Notes under the pieces: model-generated
The model's database searches: none
What the model saw: only the letters and a program-made list of their open reading frames with translations
What the model was told of the DNA's origin: nothing
DNA from: Empedobacter sedimenti
GTDB lineage: Bacteria > Bacteroidota > Bacteroidia > Flavobacteriales > Weeksellaceae
Length of the DNA stretch: 64,000 nt
Direction: 5' to 3'
NCBI RefSeq assembly: GCF_030005555.1
Contig: NZ_JASCQG010000004.1
Location: 1-64,000, forward strand
In this document: piece by piece, positions 34,361 through 43,831 of the stretch
How positions within the stretch are numbered: position 1 is the stretch's first letter
How the letters are laid out: the number at the start of each line of letters is the position of its first letter
Translations under genes and position numbers: made by a program

Positions 34361-36507
34361 TATTTAATATCTTTTAGGACATTAACAGCTTCGTTTAAAT
34401 AAAAGTCTTTTTGCATTCCTTTGAACCAATTGTTACGTTTAGCTTTCAAGACTGTATCGTTTTTAACAGCTGTAAGGTCGTTTTGATTCATCGTAAACTT
34501 AAAGTTGTTCTTGTATTTATCTAAAGTTTCGAATTTCTTTATTTTGTCTTCGCGTGTTTTGCGGTAAACTTTGTAATCTTCTATGCTTAATGGAATCTCT
34601 TTTACATCTTCCATCGACTTAATAAACTTGAAGCTTTCGTTCAGTAAATTTAAGTGAGCATTGTTTGCTAAACGTGTTTTACTGTTAGCTTTTATTTTAT
34701 CTAAGTTAATCGCAGTTGGCCATTTTGCAATAACCAATGGTTTGATTTGATCCCAGTTTAATGCTTCTGGACGAGAACCTTCGTTAATATCTTCGTAAGT
34801 GTATTGATCAACTAAAGAAATATCTGATTGAACTCCTTTTAATTGTGTTGAACCTCCGTTTACTCGGTAGAATTTCTGAATAGTTAATTTTATAGCACCT
34901 AACTCATCACTTCCTGTGTTACGATCTAAAGGCAAGATAGTTTGTACAGTACCTTTACCAAACGTTTGTGGCGAACCAACAATAACAGCACGGCCATAGT
35001 CTTGCATTGCTGCAGCAAAAATCTCTGATGCAGAAGCAGAAAGTTCGTTAACCATTACAACTAAAGGACCGTCATAAGCAATCGTTGCATCTTTGTCTTC
35101 GTGAATTTTTAACATTCCGTCCGAACGTCTAACTTGTACAATTGGACCTTGATTAATGAATAATCCAGAGATTTTTACAACCTCTTCTAAAGAACCACCA
35201 CCATTGTTACGAACATCGAAAATAAGACCTTTGATGTTTTCTTTTTTCAAAACTTCAATTTCTTTTTTGATGTCATCAGAAGGGTAACGACCTTCGTCTT
35301 TCCCCATCGGTGTATAAAACTCTGGTAAATAAATGATTCCGTATTTATCACCTTTCTCGTCTGTAATTACAGAAGAGCGAGCAAATACTTCTTCAGCTTG
35401 AATGATATCTCTTATCAAAGAAATTTGTTGTTGAGAACCATCTTTTTTCTGAATAGTTAAAACAACTTCAGTTCCTTTTTTACCTTTTATTAAACGAATT
35501 GCATCGCTCAAAATCATTCCAACAATGTTTTTAGCTTCACCGTTTTTACCTTGTGCAACTTTGATGATTTTGTCACCAACTTCAATTTTTCCGTTTTTCC
35601 AAGCTGGTCCACCAATAATTAATTCTGCAATTGTAGCGTAACCTTTCTTGTCTTGTATTTTAGCACCAATTCCTTCCATTTGTCCAGACATTTCGAAGTC
35701 GAAATCTTCTTTACTTGTTGGTGAGAAATAAGTTGTGTGCGGATCGTATTGCTCTGTAAAAGAGTTAATATAAATAGAGAAATAGTTTTCTTTCTTTGTT
35801 TGCTTAATACGACGGAAATAGTCAGAAATTAATTCTTTTACTTCTTCGCGAGCCATTTTTTCTACTTCAGCAAAAGGTGTGTCTTTTGTGATTTTCTTTT
35901 TCTCGTCAGCCAAAGGATCTTTTACAGGTTTTATAGTAGCTGGTTTACCTAATGTGTCTTTCTTTTCACCTTTTAATTCATCTTGCATAGAGATAATCTC
36001 TAACATTACATTGTACTTAATGTATTTTCGCCATAAGTCTTTTGCTTCTGTTTTATCTTTTGCGTATTTAGATGTTTTGTAATCAATATTAAAGTTTTCT
36101 TTTTTATTGAAATCAATTGGTTTTGATAAAGCATCCATTGAGTATTTCTCTGCATCAGCAATACGTTTGTAGATTGTATCTGCAGTAGAATTATAGAATG
36201 ATAAATTCTCATTTTTGTAAAAATCATCTAAATTGTGATAATCTTTCTTGAATAAATCATAATCAGATTGTAATAAAAAACGTTTTGCAGGATCGATGTA
36301 TTCTAAGTATTTATTAAATACATTTTCAGAAAATTTATCATCAATATTTGCAGGTTTGTAATGTAAATAAGTTAATGTATTACGTGTATTTTTTACGATT
36401 AACTTTTCTTTGTCTCCGTCAGAGTCTAACATAGGTTTGCAGAAGCAGAAAGCCAACAAACTCATTGATAAAAACGATAGTAAAACATACGTTTTTTTAA
36501 TTAACAT
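34360..36507 (-). CDS. prc: Carboxy-terminal processing peptidase (Prc/Tsp, S41)
   Basis: This 715-residue protein has an N-terminal signal or lipoprotein-like segment (LLAFCFC) and a Tsp N-terminal domain. A PDZ domain spans about 275-350, followed by the S41 core. The catalytic Ser lies in SASASEIF (about 492) and the Lys in FGKGT (518), and a DUF3340-like C-terminus follows. Tsp trims or degrades periplasmic proteins from their C-termini. A -7 box TATATTTG lies at 36550-36557. Confidence 0.94.
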   Translation of the reverse strand: MLIKKTYVLLSFLSMSLLAFCFCKPMLDSDGDKEKLIVKNTRNTLTYLHYKPANIDDKFSENVFNKYLEYIDPAKRFLLQSDYDLFKKDYHNLDDFYKNENLSFYNSTADTIYKRIADAEKYSMDALSKPIDFNKKENFNIDYKTSKYAKDKTEAKDLWRKYIKYNVMLEIISMQDELKGEKKDTLGKPATIKPVKDPLADEKKKITKDTPFAEVEKMAREEVKELISDYFRRIKQTKKENYFSIYINSFTEQYDPHTTYFSPTSKEDFDFEMSGQMEGIGAKIQDKKGYATIAELIIGGPAWKNGKIEVGDKIIKVAQGKNGEAKNIVGMILSDAIRLIKGKKGTEVVLTIQKKDGSQQQISLIRDIIQAEEVFARSSVITDEKGDKYGIIYLPEFYTPMGKDEGRYPSDDIKKEIEVLKKENIKGLIFDVRNNGGGSLEEVVKISGLFINQGPIVQVRRSDGMLKIHEDKDATIAYDGPLVVMVNELSASASEIFAAAMQDYGRAVIVGSPQTFGKGTVQTILPLDRNTGSDELGAIKLTIQKFYRVNGGSTQLKGVQSDISLVDQYTYEDINEGSRPEALNWDQIKPLVIAKWPTAINLDKIKANSKTRLANNAHLNLLNESFKFIKSMEDVKEIPLSIEDYKVYRKTREDKIKKFETLDKYKNNFKFTMNQNDLTAVKNDTVLKAKRNNWFKGMQKDFYLNEAVNVLKDIK

Positions 36508-36549
36508 ATAGCGTTGTTCTTATTATAAATTAATAATTTTCGAGTCCTT

Positions 36550-36595
36550 CAAATATAAAACAAAAAAGAAATTAGAAGGAAGTTTTTTACATTTG
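36550..36595. promoter_or_regulatory. Divergent -7 boxes of prc (minus) and surE (plus)
   Basis: TATATTTG on the minus strand at 36550-36557 faces prc, and TACATTTG on the plus strand at 36588-36595 faces surE. Both fit TAnnTTTG, in a 119-bp divergent gap. Confidence 0.55.
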
Positions 36596-36626
36596 TATAA
36601 ATAAGAAATAAAAGTAACAATAAAAT

Positions 36627-37391
36627 ATGGAAAGACCGCTAATTTTAGTGACAAATGATGACGGAGTTACGGCTCCTGGTATCAGAGCTTTGGTCGAAAT
36701 GGCGAAAGAATTTGGAGAAGTTTATGTCGTTGCACCAGATAGTCCGCAAAGTGGAATGGGGCATGCTGTAACTTTAAATTCAACTTTATTTTGTGACGAA
36801 ATAGAAGTAGATGAAGAAGTGAAAGAATATGCTTGCTCGGGAACACCAGTAGATTGTGTGAAGTTGGCTGTTTCGCAAATATTACCACGTAAACCAGATT
36901 TATGTATTTCGGGAATTAATCACGGATCAAATTCGTCGGTGAATGTGATTTATTCGGGAACGATGTCTGCAGCTGTAGAAGCTGGAATAGAAGGTATTCC
37001 TGCGATCGGGTTTTCTTTGTGTGATTTTGCATACAATGCAGACTTTAAGGCTGGAGAAAAATTTATCAAGAAAGTAATAGCTGAGGTTTTGAAAAATAAA
37101 TTACCAAAAGGTGTTGTCTTGAATGTGAATATTCCGAAGTTGAAAGAACATGAAATTAAAGGAATAAAAGTTTGCCGTCAAGCTGATGCTAAATGGGAGG
37201 AGAAATTTGATAAACGCGAAGATCCTCGTGGAAGAACATATTATTGGATGAGTGGTGAATTCAAAAACTTAGACAAAGGCGATGATACAGACGAACGTGC
37301 TTTAGAAGAAGGTTATGTTTCTGTTGTTCCTGTTAGATATGATTTGACTGCGCATCACTTTTTAGGTGATTTACGCAATTGGGAATTGTAG
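36627..37391 (+). CDS. surE: 5'/3'-nucleotidase SurE
   Basis: This 254-residue protein has the metal-binding TNDDG motif (9-13), VAPDSPQSGMGHAVT, GTPVDC and GINHGSN. SurE dephosphorylates nucleoside 5'- and 3'-monophosphates, and is tied to stationary-phase survival in E. coli. A run of nine 7-bp repeats starts 5 bp after its stop codon. Confidence 0.95.
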   Translation: MERPLILVTNDDGVTAPGIRALVEMAKEFGEVYVVAPDSPQSGMGHAVTLNSTLFCDEIEVDEEVKEYACSGTPVDCVKLAVSQILPRKPDLCISGINHGSNSSVNVIYSGTMSAAVEAGIEGIPAIGFSLCDFAYNADFKAGEKFIKKVIAEVLKNKLPKGVVLNVNIPKLKEHEIKGIKVCRQADAKWEEKFDKREDPRGRTYYWMSGEFKNLDKGDDTDERALEEGYVSVVPVRYDLTAHHFLGDLRNWEL

Positions 37392-37395
37392 ATTT

Positions 37396-37492
<97 letters not shown>

Positions 37493-37512
37493 AAAAAGAA
37501 AATCAAAACATA

Positions 37513-37545
37513 AAAAAAAGGACTTCATATGAAGTCCTTTTTTAG
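37513..37545. terminator. Bidirectional terminator
   Basis: The inverted repeat AAAAGGACTTCATATGAAGTCCTTTT lies between the convergent surE and TPR-protein genes. Confidence 0.75.
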
Positions 37546-37557
37546 TATTTCTTAAAA

Positions 37558-38754
37558 TTATTTAGATAATTTTTTCTCAGCATCACGATAAAAAGTTTCT
37601 TTTTGATCGTTTCCTAAAGTTTTATATGCCTGAATTAAGTTACGAATCACTTGACGATTCTGAGGCTCAATTTCATACATTTTTTCTAAATAAGGAACGG
37701 CTTCTGTAAATATTGCTTTACGTTTAGTTTCGTTCGCATTATAAATTTCTTTTTCTTTTTTAGACGTTCCTAAATTGTTGTTCATTGTTTCAACAATTTC
37801 TTTGTCAGATTTAAGAACAGCTAAAACTAAGTTGTTGTATGATTCAAAATGTTTAGGATTTAATTCAATCGCTTTTTTGAACATGTTTTTAGCTTCTTCT
37901 GTTTTATCAGCTTCATCTAAAAGTAAAACACCTAAGTTGTAGTAATTTTGTCCGTTGTTTGGGTCAAGTTTAATACTTTCTTCGATGCGTTGACGCATTT
38001 TATCACTGTTTCCAGAAACTTGATAAATACCAGCTGCAAGATTGTTGATGTCATTATCTTTTGGGTATTTAGCAACAGCTTCGTCTACAATAGCATCATA
38101 TTTTTTAGCATTGTATAAACCATTCAAAGCTAACACGTACATATCACGGTTGTAGTCTTTTGTTTGGTTTGCAGATTTACCTGTAAATCCTTTTGCAGCT
38201 AATTCTTTGATGATAGTTAATGATTTGTCATAATCAGTAGCGTTGTAATAACAAATAGCTGCTTGGTATTTGTAGATTTCTTCTTTTGTTCCTAAAGCTT
38301 CAACAAGGTTGTAAACATTTAAAAATTTAACTGCAGCTTCAGGAAATTGCTTAGCATCCATAGCTTTATTTGCAGCGTCCAATTCTTTGTTTGCTAAATT
38401 AGAAACCTCAGATTGCAATAAGAAGCCGTATTTTGGTTGTAAAATAACTTCTTTTGCTTTTGCATAATTTTTTCCAGCTGTAGCTTTGTCTAAATCTGCC
38501 TGAGAATAATAAAATTCATCTTTCTTAGTATCCTTGTTTTTAACCTGCCAAGCTTTACCATTTTCGTATTTTGATAATTTTGCTAAATCTTGACTTGCTT
38601 TTGTAACATCTCCTTTTGCTAAGTTTTCTTTTGCAGATTTGTTATATTTTTCTGCTAAAACTGTAGGTTCTGTTGTTAGTTCTTCTGTATTTGTTTGAGC
38701 AAATGTTGTAGACATTGCTAAAACTAAACCTAAGCTAAATAATAATTTCTTCAT
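37558..38754 (-). CDS. Secreted tetratricopeptide repeat protein
   Basis: The protein has a signal peptide (MKKLLFSLGLVLAMSTTFAQ). I chose the start at 38754 because this places the signal at the N-terminus; an ATG 12 bp upstream overlaps the gyrA stop and adds only MNNQ. There are about 398 residues with TPR motifs, clearest around 265-310 (GQNYYNLGVLLLDEADKTEE, KHFESYNNLVLAVLKS). Probably a periplasmic scaffold; no partner is known. Transcribed after gyrA with 4 bp between. Confidence 0.85.
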   Translation of the reverse strand: MKKLLFSLGLVLAMSTTFAQTNTEELTTEPTVLAEKYNKSAKENLAKGDVTKASQDLAKLSKYENGKAWQVKNKDTKKDEFYYSQADLDKATAGKNYAKAKEVILQPKYGFLLQSEVSNLANKELDAANKAMDAKQFPEAAVKFLNVYNLVEALGTKEEIYKYQAAICYYNATDYDKSLTIIKELAAKGFTGKSANQTKDYNRDMYVLALNGLYNAKKYDAIVDEAVAKYPKDNDINNLAAGIYQVSGNSDKMRQRIEESIKLDPNNGQNYYNLGVLLLDEADKTEEAKNMFKKAIELNPKHFESYNNLVLAVLKSDKEIVETMNNNLGTSKKEKEIYNANETKRKAIFTEAVPYLEKMYEIEPQNRQVIRNLIQAYKTLGNDQKETFYRDAEKKLSK

Positions 38755-38758
38755 TTGA

Positions 38759-41332
38759 TTATTCATTATTTGGATCCTCAGCAGGCTTTTCTTCTGCTTG
38801 AGTTTCGTTTGTGTTGTCAGAGTTTTCTACTACAATTGGATTTCCATCTTCGTCAAGTTCTACTTCATCTTCTAACTCTTCTTCAACTTCAACTTTTGCA
38901 ATTGCAGCAATTTCGTCGTTCTTCTTCAAGTTAATTAATCGAACACCTTGCGTTGCACGACCCATTACTCTAATTTCATCTAAACCAGTTCTAATTGCAA
39001 CACCAGATTTGTTGATAATCATCAAATCATCTTCATCTGTTACAGCTTCTATGGCGATTAATTTTCCTGTTTTTTCAGTAATATTTAAAGTTGTAACACC
39101 TTTACCACCACGATTTGTTTCACGATAATCTTCGATTGACGAACGTTTACCATAACCTTGTTCAGAAACAACTAAAACGGTTTGTTTTTCCATATCAGAA
39201 ACAACAACCATACCGATAACTTCGTTATCTGGTTCGTCTCCTAAGTTGATACCGCGAACTCCAGATGCTGTACGTCCCATTGGGCGAACTTTTTCGTCTT
39301 CAAAACGAATAGCTTTACCATAACGAGAAGCGATCATAATTTGAGATTTACCATCTGTTAATAATGCTTCTAATAATGTATCACCTTCGCGAACTGTAAT
39401 TGCATTAATTCCGTTTGCACGTGGGCGAGAGTATGCTTCTAAAGATGTTTTCTTGATGATACCATTTTTAGTAACCATAATGACGTAATTATTATTTACG
39501 TATTCTTCGTCCATTAAATCGTGTGTACGGATGTAAGCTTTTACTTTATCATCTGGTTCGATATTAATTAAGTTCTGAATTGCTCTACCTTTCGAAGTTT
39601 TTGATCCTTCAGGAATTTCGAAAACTCGCATCCAGAAACATTTTCCTTTCTCAGTGAAGAATAACATGTATTGGTGGTTAGACGCAGAAACCATGTATTC
39701 TAAGAAATCTTCGTCTCGTGTAGTAGCGGCTCTGTTACCAACACCACCACGAGATTGTTTACGGTATTCAGAAAGTGGAGTACGTTTGATGTAACCCATG
39801 TGAGAAATAGTTAAAACTACTTTTTCATCAGGGATTAAATCTTCCATATTTAAGTCACCTCCAGCGTAATCAATATCTGTACGACGTTCGTCACCATATT
39901 TTTTACGAACTTCAATTAACTCGTCTTTGATAATTTGCATACGTAAATCTTCGTTTGCTAAAATATCTTTCAAGTGATTAATCATTTTCATGATTTCTTC
40001 GTATTCATCACGAATTTTGTCAATCTCAAGACCAGTTAAAGTACGTAAACGTAAATCTAGAATTGCACGCGCCTGAATTTCTGATAAATCAAAAGCAGCC
40101 ATTAATTCAGTTCTAGCTTCTTCAGGTGTTGCAGCTCCACGAATAATTTTGATAGCACGATCTAAGTCATCTTGTGTTCCGATTACTTTCATGTAACCTT
40201 CTAAGATGTGAGCTCTTTCTTGTGCTTTTCTCAATTCATATTCAGCACGACGAATAACAACTTCATGTCTGTGTTCTACGAAATGATGAATTAAATCTTT
40301 TAGATTTAATTGCTCAGGTCTTCCGTTTACTAACGCAATGTTGTTAACACTAAATGATGATTGTAATTGAGTATATTTATATAATTTATTTAAAACTACA
40401 TTAGGTACAGCGTCCATTTTAAGTACATAAACGATACGCATACCTTTACGGTCAGATTCGTCACGAATTTCAGAAATACCATCTAATTTACCATCTTTTA
40501 CCAACTCTGCCGTTTTTGCAATCATGTCGGCTTTGTTTACTTGGTAAGGAATTTCTGTAGCGATGATACAATCACGACCGTGTACTTCTTCAAAGTTTGT
40601 TTTAGCGCGTAAAACTACTCGTCCACGTCCAGTTTCAAAAGCCTGTTTTACACCATCAAAACCATAAATAGTACCTCCTGTTGGGAAATCTGGTGCTTTG
40701 ATGTGTTGCATTAATTCATCAATCGTAATATCACGATTGTCTACATAGGCAATTGTACCATCAATAACCTCAGTTAAGTTGTGTGGCGCCATATTTGTAG
40801 CCATACCAACTGCAATACCAGAAGCTCCGTTTACTAATAAAGTAGGAATTTTTGTAGGTAAAACTTTTGGCTCTTGAATAGTATCGTCAAAGTTTAATTG
40901 GAAATCAACAGTTTCTTTATCTAAATCAGCTAATAATTCGTCTGAAATTTTTTGAAGTTTTGCTTCAGTATAACGCATTGCTGCAGGTGGATCACCATCT
41001 ACAGATCCGTAGTTACCTTGCCCGTCAACTAGCATATAACGTAAAGACCAAGGTTGCGCCATACGCACCATTGCGTCGTAAACTGAGCTATCACCGTGAG
41101 GGTGGAATTTACCTAAAACTTCCCCTACGATACGAGCAGATTTTTTATATGAACGGTTAGAAAATACTCCTAATTCATACATTCCGAATAACACTCTACG
41201 GTGTACAGGCTTTAAACCATCGCGCACATCTGGAAGTGCACGAGATACGATTACCGACATCGAATAATCGATATACGCGGATTTCATTTCATCCTCAATG
41301 TTAATTGGGATTAGTCTTTCTCCTTCAGTCAT
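38759..41332 (-). CDS. gyrA: DNA gyrase subunit A
   Basis: This encodes 857 residues. The catalytic tyrosine is Y121 (MRYTEAKL). The quinolone region reads [16 protein letters not shown]82 and D86 align with E. coli S83 and D87 and are unchanged. A C-terminal beta-pinwheel of GyrA-box repeats follows (for example [23 protein letters not shown]), then an acidic tail. With GyrB it introduces negative supercoils. The next gene, for a TPR protein, starts 4 bp downstream. Confidence 0.97.
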   Translation of the reverse strand: MTEGERLIPINIEDEMKSAYIDYSMSVIVSRALPDVRDGLKPVHRRVLFGMYELGVFSNRSYKKSARIVGEVLGKFHPHGDSSVYDAMVRMAQPWSLRYMLVDGQGNYGSVDGDPPAAMRYTEAKLQKISDELLADLDKETVDFQLNFDDTIQEPKVLPTKIPTLLVNGASGIAVGMATNMAPHNLTEVIDGTIAYVDNRDITIDELMQHIKAPDFPTGGTIYGFDGVKQAFETGRGRVVLRAKTNFEEVHGRDCIIATEIPYQVNKADMIAKTAELVKDGKLDGISEIRDESDRKGMRIVYVLKMDAVPNVVLNKLYKYTQLQSSFSVNNIALVNGRPEQLNLKDLIHHFVEHRHEVVIRRAEYELRKAQERAHILEGYMKVIGTQDDLDRAIKIIRGAATPEEARTELMAAFDLSEIQARAILDLRLRTLTGLEIDKIRDEYEEIMKMINHLKDILANEDLRMQIIKDELIEVRKKYGDERRTDIDYAGGDLNMEDLIPDEKVVLTISHMGYIKRTPLSEYRKQSRGGVGNRAATTRDEDFLEYMVSASNHQYMLFFTEKGKCFWMRVFEIPEGSKTSKGRAIQNLINIEPDDKVKAYIRTHDLMDEEYVNNNYVIMVTKNGIIKKTSLEAYSRPRANGINAITVREGDTLLEALLTDGKSQIMIASRYGKAIRFEDEKVRPMGRTASGVRGINLGDEPDNEVIGMVVVSDMEKQTVLVVSEQGYGKRSSIEDYRETNRGGKGVTTLNITEKTGKLIAIEAVTDEDDLMIINKSGVAIRTGLDEIRVMGRATQGVRLINLKKNDEIAAIAKVEVEEELEDEVELDEDGNPIVVENSDNTNETQAEEKPAEDPNNE

Positions 41333-41540
41333 ATTGTTTTGTTATATAAGGTGGCTAATATACGAATTTTAAGCCAAATATTGTCCCTTAAAAACAAGTT
41401 ATTTGATGTTTTATGAAAGTTTTAAGGAAAAAATTTCGTTTAAGTAATGTATCTTGAAAAAAATGATTTAAAATCACAATTGTTAATAAAATTTCTATGT
41501 TATTGTTTTAATTTTCTATTGCTAAACAAAAAAATGTTTT

Positions 41541-41615
41541 TATATTTGCACTTCGAAAATTACAAATTGTAGAACGGACGCGGTTTACTATTAATTCATA
41601 TTTTTTGTAATTTTC
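41541..41615 (+). ncRNA. Hairpin leader or small RNA upstream of rpmH
   Basis: A perfect -7 box TATATTTG (41541-41548) is followed at the expected start by GAAAATTACAAA (41555-41566). This pairs perfectly with TTTGTAATTTTC (41604-41615) around a 37-nt loop rich in AGAACGGACGCGGTTTAC. A second -7 box for rpmH lies at 41651-41658. No coding sequence fits. It could be an rpmH leader or a separate small RNA. The rest of the 363-bp gap holds no gene. Confidence 0.45.
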
Positions 41616-41628
41616 AATCAATTTGATT

Positions 41629-41658
41629 TTTGAATTAATAATAATAACTGTATATTTG
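41629..41658 (+). promoter_or_regulatory. rpmH promoter (-33 TTTG, -7 TATATTTG)
   Basis: TTTG at 41629-41632 and TATATTTG at 41651-41658 are separated by 18 bp, close to the Bacteroidetes consensus, 36 bp upstream of rpmH. Confidence 0.65.
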
Positions 41659-41694
41659 CAACCCATTCGAGTAATGGATTAGAACTTAGTAAAG

Positions 41695-41853
41695 ATGAGT
41701 AAAAGAACATTTCAACCAAGTAACAGAAAGAAAAGAAACAAACACGGTTTCCGTGAGCGTATGGCTTCTAAAAACGGACGCAAAGTATTAGCGGCTCGTA
41801 GAAAAAAAGGAAGAGCATCAGTATCTATTAGCGATGTAAGAGCTAAAAGATAA
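41695..41853 (+). CDS. rpmH: 50S ribosomal protein L34
   Basis: This 52-residue protein is very basic: [19 protein letters not shown], then [20 protein letters not shown] and a short tail. The L34 signature (F.PS.RKR...HGFR.RM....GR.VL..RR.KGR) is complete. L34 is a small subunit-stabilising protein of the large ribosomal subunit. It is not in the usual dnaA-rpmH setting here; gyrA lies upstream in divergent orientation. Confidence 0.97.
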   Translation: MSKRTFQPSNRKKRNKHGFRERMASKNGRKVLAARRKKGRASVSISDVRAKR

Positions 41854-41874
41854 TCGTTACAAATCATAAAAAAT

Positions 41875-41908
41875 AAGCTTGAGGGTTCTTCTTTCAAGCT
41901 TTTTTTTT
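41875..41908 (+). terminator. rpmH terminator
   Basis: The stem AAGCTTGA / TCAAGCTT is followed by a run of Ts. The next promoter box starts at its end. Confidence 0.75.
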
Positions 41909-41915
41909 ACATTTG
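41908..41915 (+). promoter_or_regulatory. -7 box of ftsE
   Basis: TACATTTG lies 21 bp upstream of the ftsE ATG at 41937. It overlaps the in-frame TTG at 41913, which rules that TTG out as the start. Confidence 0.6.
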
Positions 41916-41936
41916 TTTTTTAAGACTGTAAAAAGT

Positions 41937-42629
41937 ATGGAAGCTAAAAATGTAATTGAGTTATCTCAATCATCTATATATCAAAGAAGTCATTTAGTAT
42001 TATCTGACGTTAATTTTACCTTAAACGAAGGCGAATTTGTTTATTTAATTGGTAAAACTGGAAGTGGGAAAAGTAGTTTGTTAAAAGTGCTTTATGGAGA
42101 TTTACCTCTACAAACAGGACAAGGATCTGTGGTAGGTATGGATCTTAAAACATTGAAAACAAGTAAAATTCCTGATCTAAGAAGACATTTAGGAATTGTT
42201 TTTCAGGATTTCCAGTTGTTAACAGATCGTACAGTAGAGCAAAATTTATCTTTCGTGTTAAAAGCGACAGGATGGAAAGATAAAGAGACGATTGATAAAC
42301 GTATTGATGAAGTTTTGGACGCTGTAGGTATGCTATCTAAAAAGAAAATGATGCCTTTCCGTCTTTCTGGTGGTGAGCAACAACGTGTGTCTATTGCGCG
42401 TGCATTATTAAATCATCCAGAATTGATTTTAGCAGATGAGCCAACAGGAAACTTAGATCCAGAAACATCAAATGATATTATGGATTTGTTGTTATCAGTG
42501 TCTAAGCAAAATAATTGTGCAGTTTTAATGGCTACACATGATTACGAAATTATTCGTCGTTATCCAGCGCGTAAAGTGCGTTGCGAAGACGGGAAATTAT
42601 TTGAAGTTACAGAAGCAATTACTGAATAA
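41937..42629 (+). CDS. ftsE: Cell division ATP-binding protein FtsE
   Basis: This 230-residue ABC ATPase has Walker A (GKTGSGKSSL), the signature (RLSGGEQQRVSIARAL), Walker B (LILADEPTGNLD) and the H-loop (ATHD). Its length and the short N-terminus fit FtsE, which with FtsX controls peptidoglycan hydrolases at the septum. No ftsX gene is adjacent; the next gene is a glycosyltransferase. The LolD family is an alternative with similar motifs. Confidence 0.85.
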   Translation: MEAKNVIELSQSSIYQRSHLVLSDVNFTLNEGEFVYLIGKTGSGKSSLLKVLYGDLPLQTGQGSVVGMDLKTLKTSKIPDLRRHLGIVFQDFQLLTDRTVEQNLSFVLKATGWKDKETIDKRIDEVLDAVGMLSKKKMMPFRLSGGEQQRVSIARALLNHPELILADEPTGNLDPETSNDIMDLLLSVSKQNNCAVLMATHDYEIIRRYPARKVRCEDGKLFEVTEAITE

Positions 42630-42660
42630 GAATTGTCTAAAAACAATATATTTTAAAAGA

Positions 42661-42690
42661 AAGAGTTTACATTTGAGTAAACTCTTTTTT
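42661..42690 (+). terminator. Terminator of ftsE
   Basis: The stem GAGTTTAC / GTAAACTC with loop ATTTGA is followed by a run of Ts. Confidence 0.75.
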
Positions 42691-42706
42691 TATTTGTAAT
42701 AACGTT

Positions 42707-43822
42707 ATGTATCAAGATAAAAAGTTACATTTTATTAGTATGGATGTGCCTTTTCCTCCAAATTATGGAGGAATAATTGATGTGTTTTATAAACTGAAAG
42801 CGTTTCATCAATTAGGTGTGAAAATTTATTTGCATGTTTTTGGATTTAAGAACGATGATTTAAAAGACTTGAAGCTCTATGCGGAAGAAGTTTACTTTTA
42901 TCCAATTAATCAAAATCCGTTTTATATTTTTAATCAAAGTCCAATTTCTGTTCAATCTCGTAATGGTAAATTGATTTTTGAGAATTTACAAAAAAAATAC
43001 GCGCCAATTTTTTTTGAAAGTCTGAAAACAACTTCCGTTTTAAACGATTTTCAGCTCGATAATTATCCCAAATTTCTACGATTACATAATATAGAACAAA
43101 ACTATTTTGGAGGTTTAGCAAAGAGTGAATCTAATTTTTTTAAGAAAATTCTTTTTAATCAAGAAGCAAAAAAGTATAGTCGATACGAACAGATATTAAA
43201 TCAATTTGATCAAGTATTTACACTTTCTAAGGCAGAACAAAAGTATATTCATACAAAGTATCTTAAAGGTAAGTTTGTACCTGTTTTTCATGGGAATGAG
43301 GGTTTTAAAAATTTAAAAGGAAAAGGTAAGTATGCTCTTTATCATGGAGATTTACGAGCTGCTGATAATTGTAAAGTTGTAGAATTTTTAATTGAAGTGT
43401 TCAAAGAGATTGATTTTCCATTAGTCATTGCTTCAAGTACAAAAGAAAAGTGGGTGAAATCTAAAATAGGAGAAGTTAAACATATAAAATTTATTCATTT
43501 AATCGATTTTAAGCATTTACAAGAGTTATTTATGGATGCTCATATTAATATTGCGTGGTCGTTTCAAGAGTCTGGAACAAAGTTAAAAGTTGTAAATGCG
43601 TTATTTAATAGTCGTTTTTCGGTGATAAATGATAATGTAATAGATGATGAAAAAATTAGTGATTTGTGTATCAAAGTTAAGACTAAAAATGAGTTGATTT
43701 TAGCAATAAATCAACTAAAAGAGCAATGTTTTAACGCTTCAGAGTCATATAAATCAATGTTAGAGAATTATTTGAATGATAAATTGAATGCTGAAATTAT
43801 TTTGAATGAGATATTTAATTAA
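42707..43822 (+). CDS. Glycosyltransferase (GT-B type)
   Basis: This 371-residue protein has a GT-B style layout: an N-terminal acceptor domain (MDVPFPPNYGGIIDVFYKLKAFHQLG) and a nucleotide-sugar half (YHGDLRAADN, with the late acidic motif WSFQESGTKLKVVNAL). The latter is typical of GT4-like enzymes. Sugar and acceptor are unknown. It is 9 bp upstream of a dioxygenase gene, so the two are probably co-transcribed. Confidence 0.8.
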   Translation: MYQDKKLHFISMDVPFPPNYGGIIDVFYKLKAFHQLGVKIYLHVFGFKNDDLKDLKLYAEEVYFYPINQNPFYIFNQSPISVQSRNGKLIFENLQKKYAPIFFESLKTTSVLNDFQLDNYPKFLRLHNIEQNYFGGLAKSESNFFKKILFNQEAKKYSRYEQILNQFDQVFTLSKAEQKYIHTKYLKGKFVPVFHGNEGFKNLKGKGKYALYHGDLRAADNCKVVEFLIEVFKEIDFPLVIASSTKEKWVKSKIGEVKHIKFIHLIDFKHLQELFMDAHINIAWSFQESGTKLKVVNALFNSRFSVINDNVIDDEKISDLCIKVKTKNELILAINQLKEQCFNASESYKSMLENYLNDKLNAEIILNEIFN

Positions 43823-43831
43823 TTTTAAGTT

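Noticed and set aside
38811-39128. 105-residue serine-rich plus-strand frame
   Set aside because: It is the complement of the acidic C-terminal tail of gyrA.
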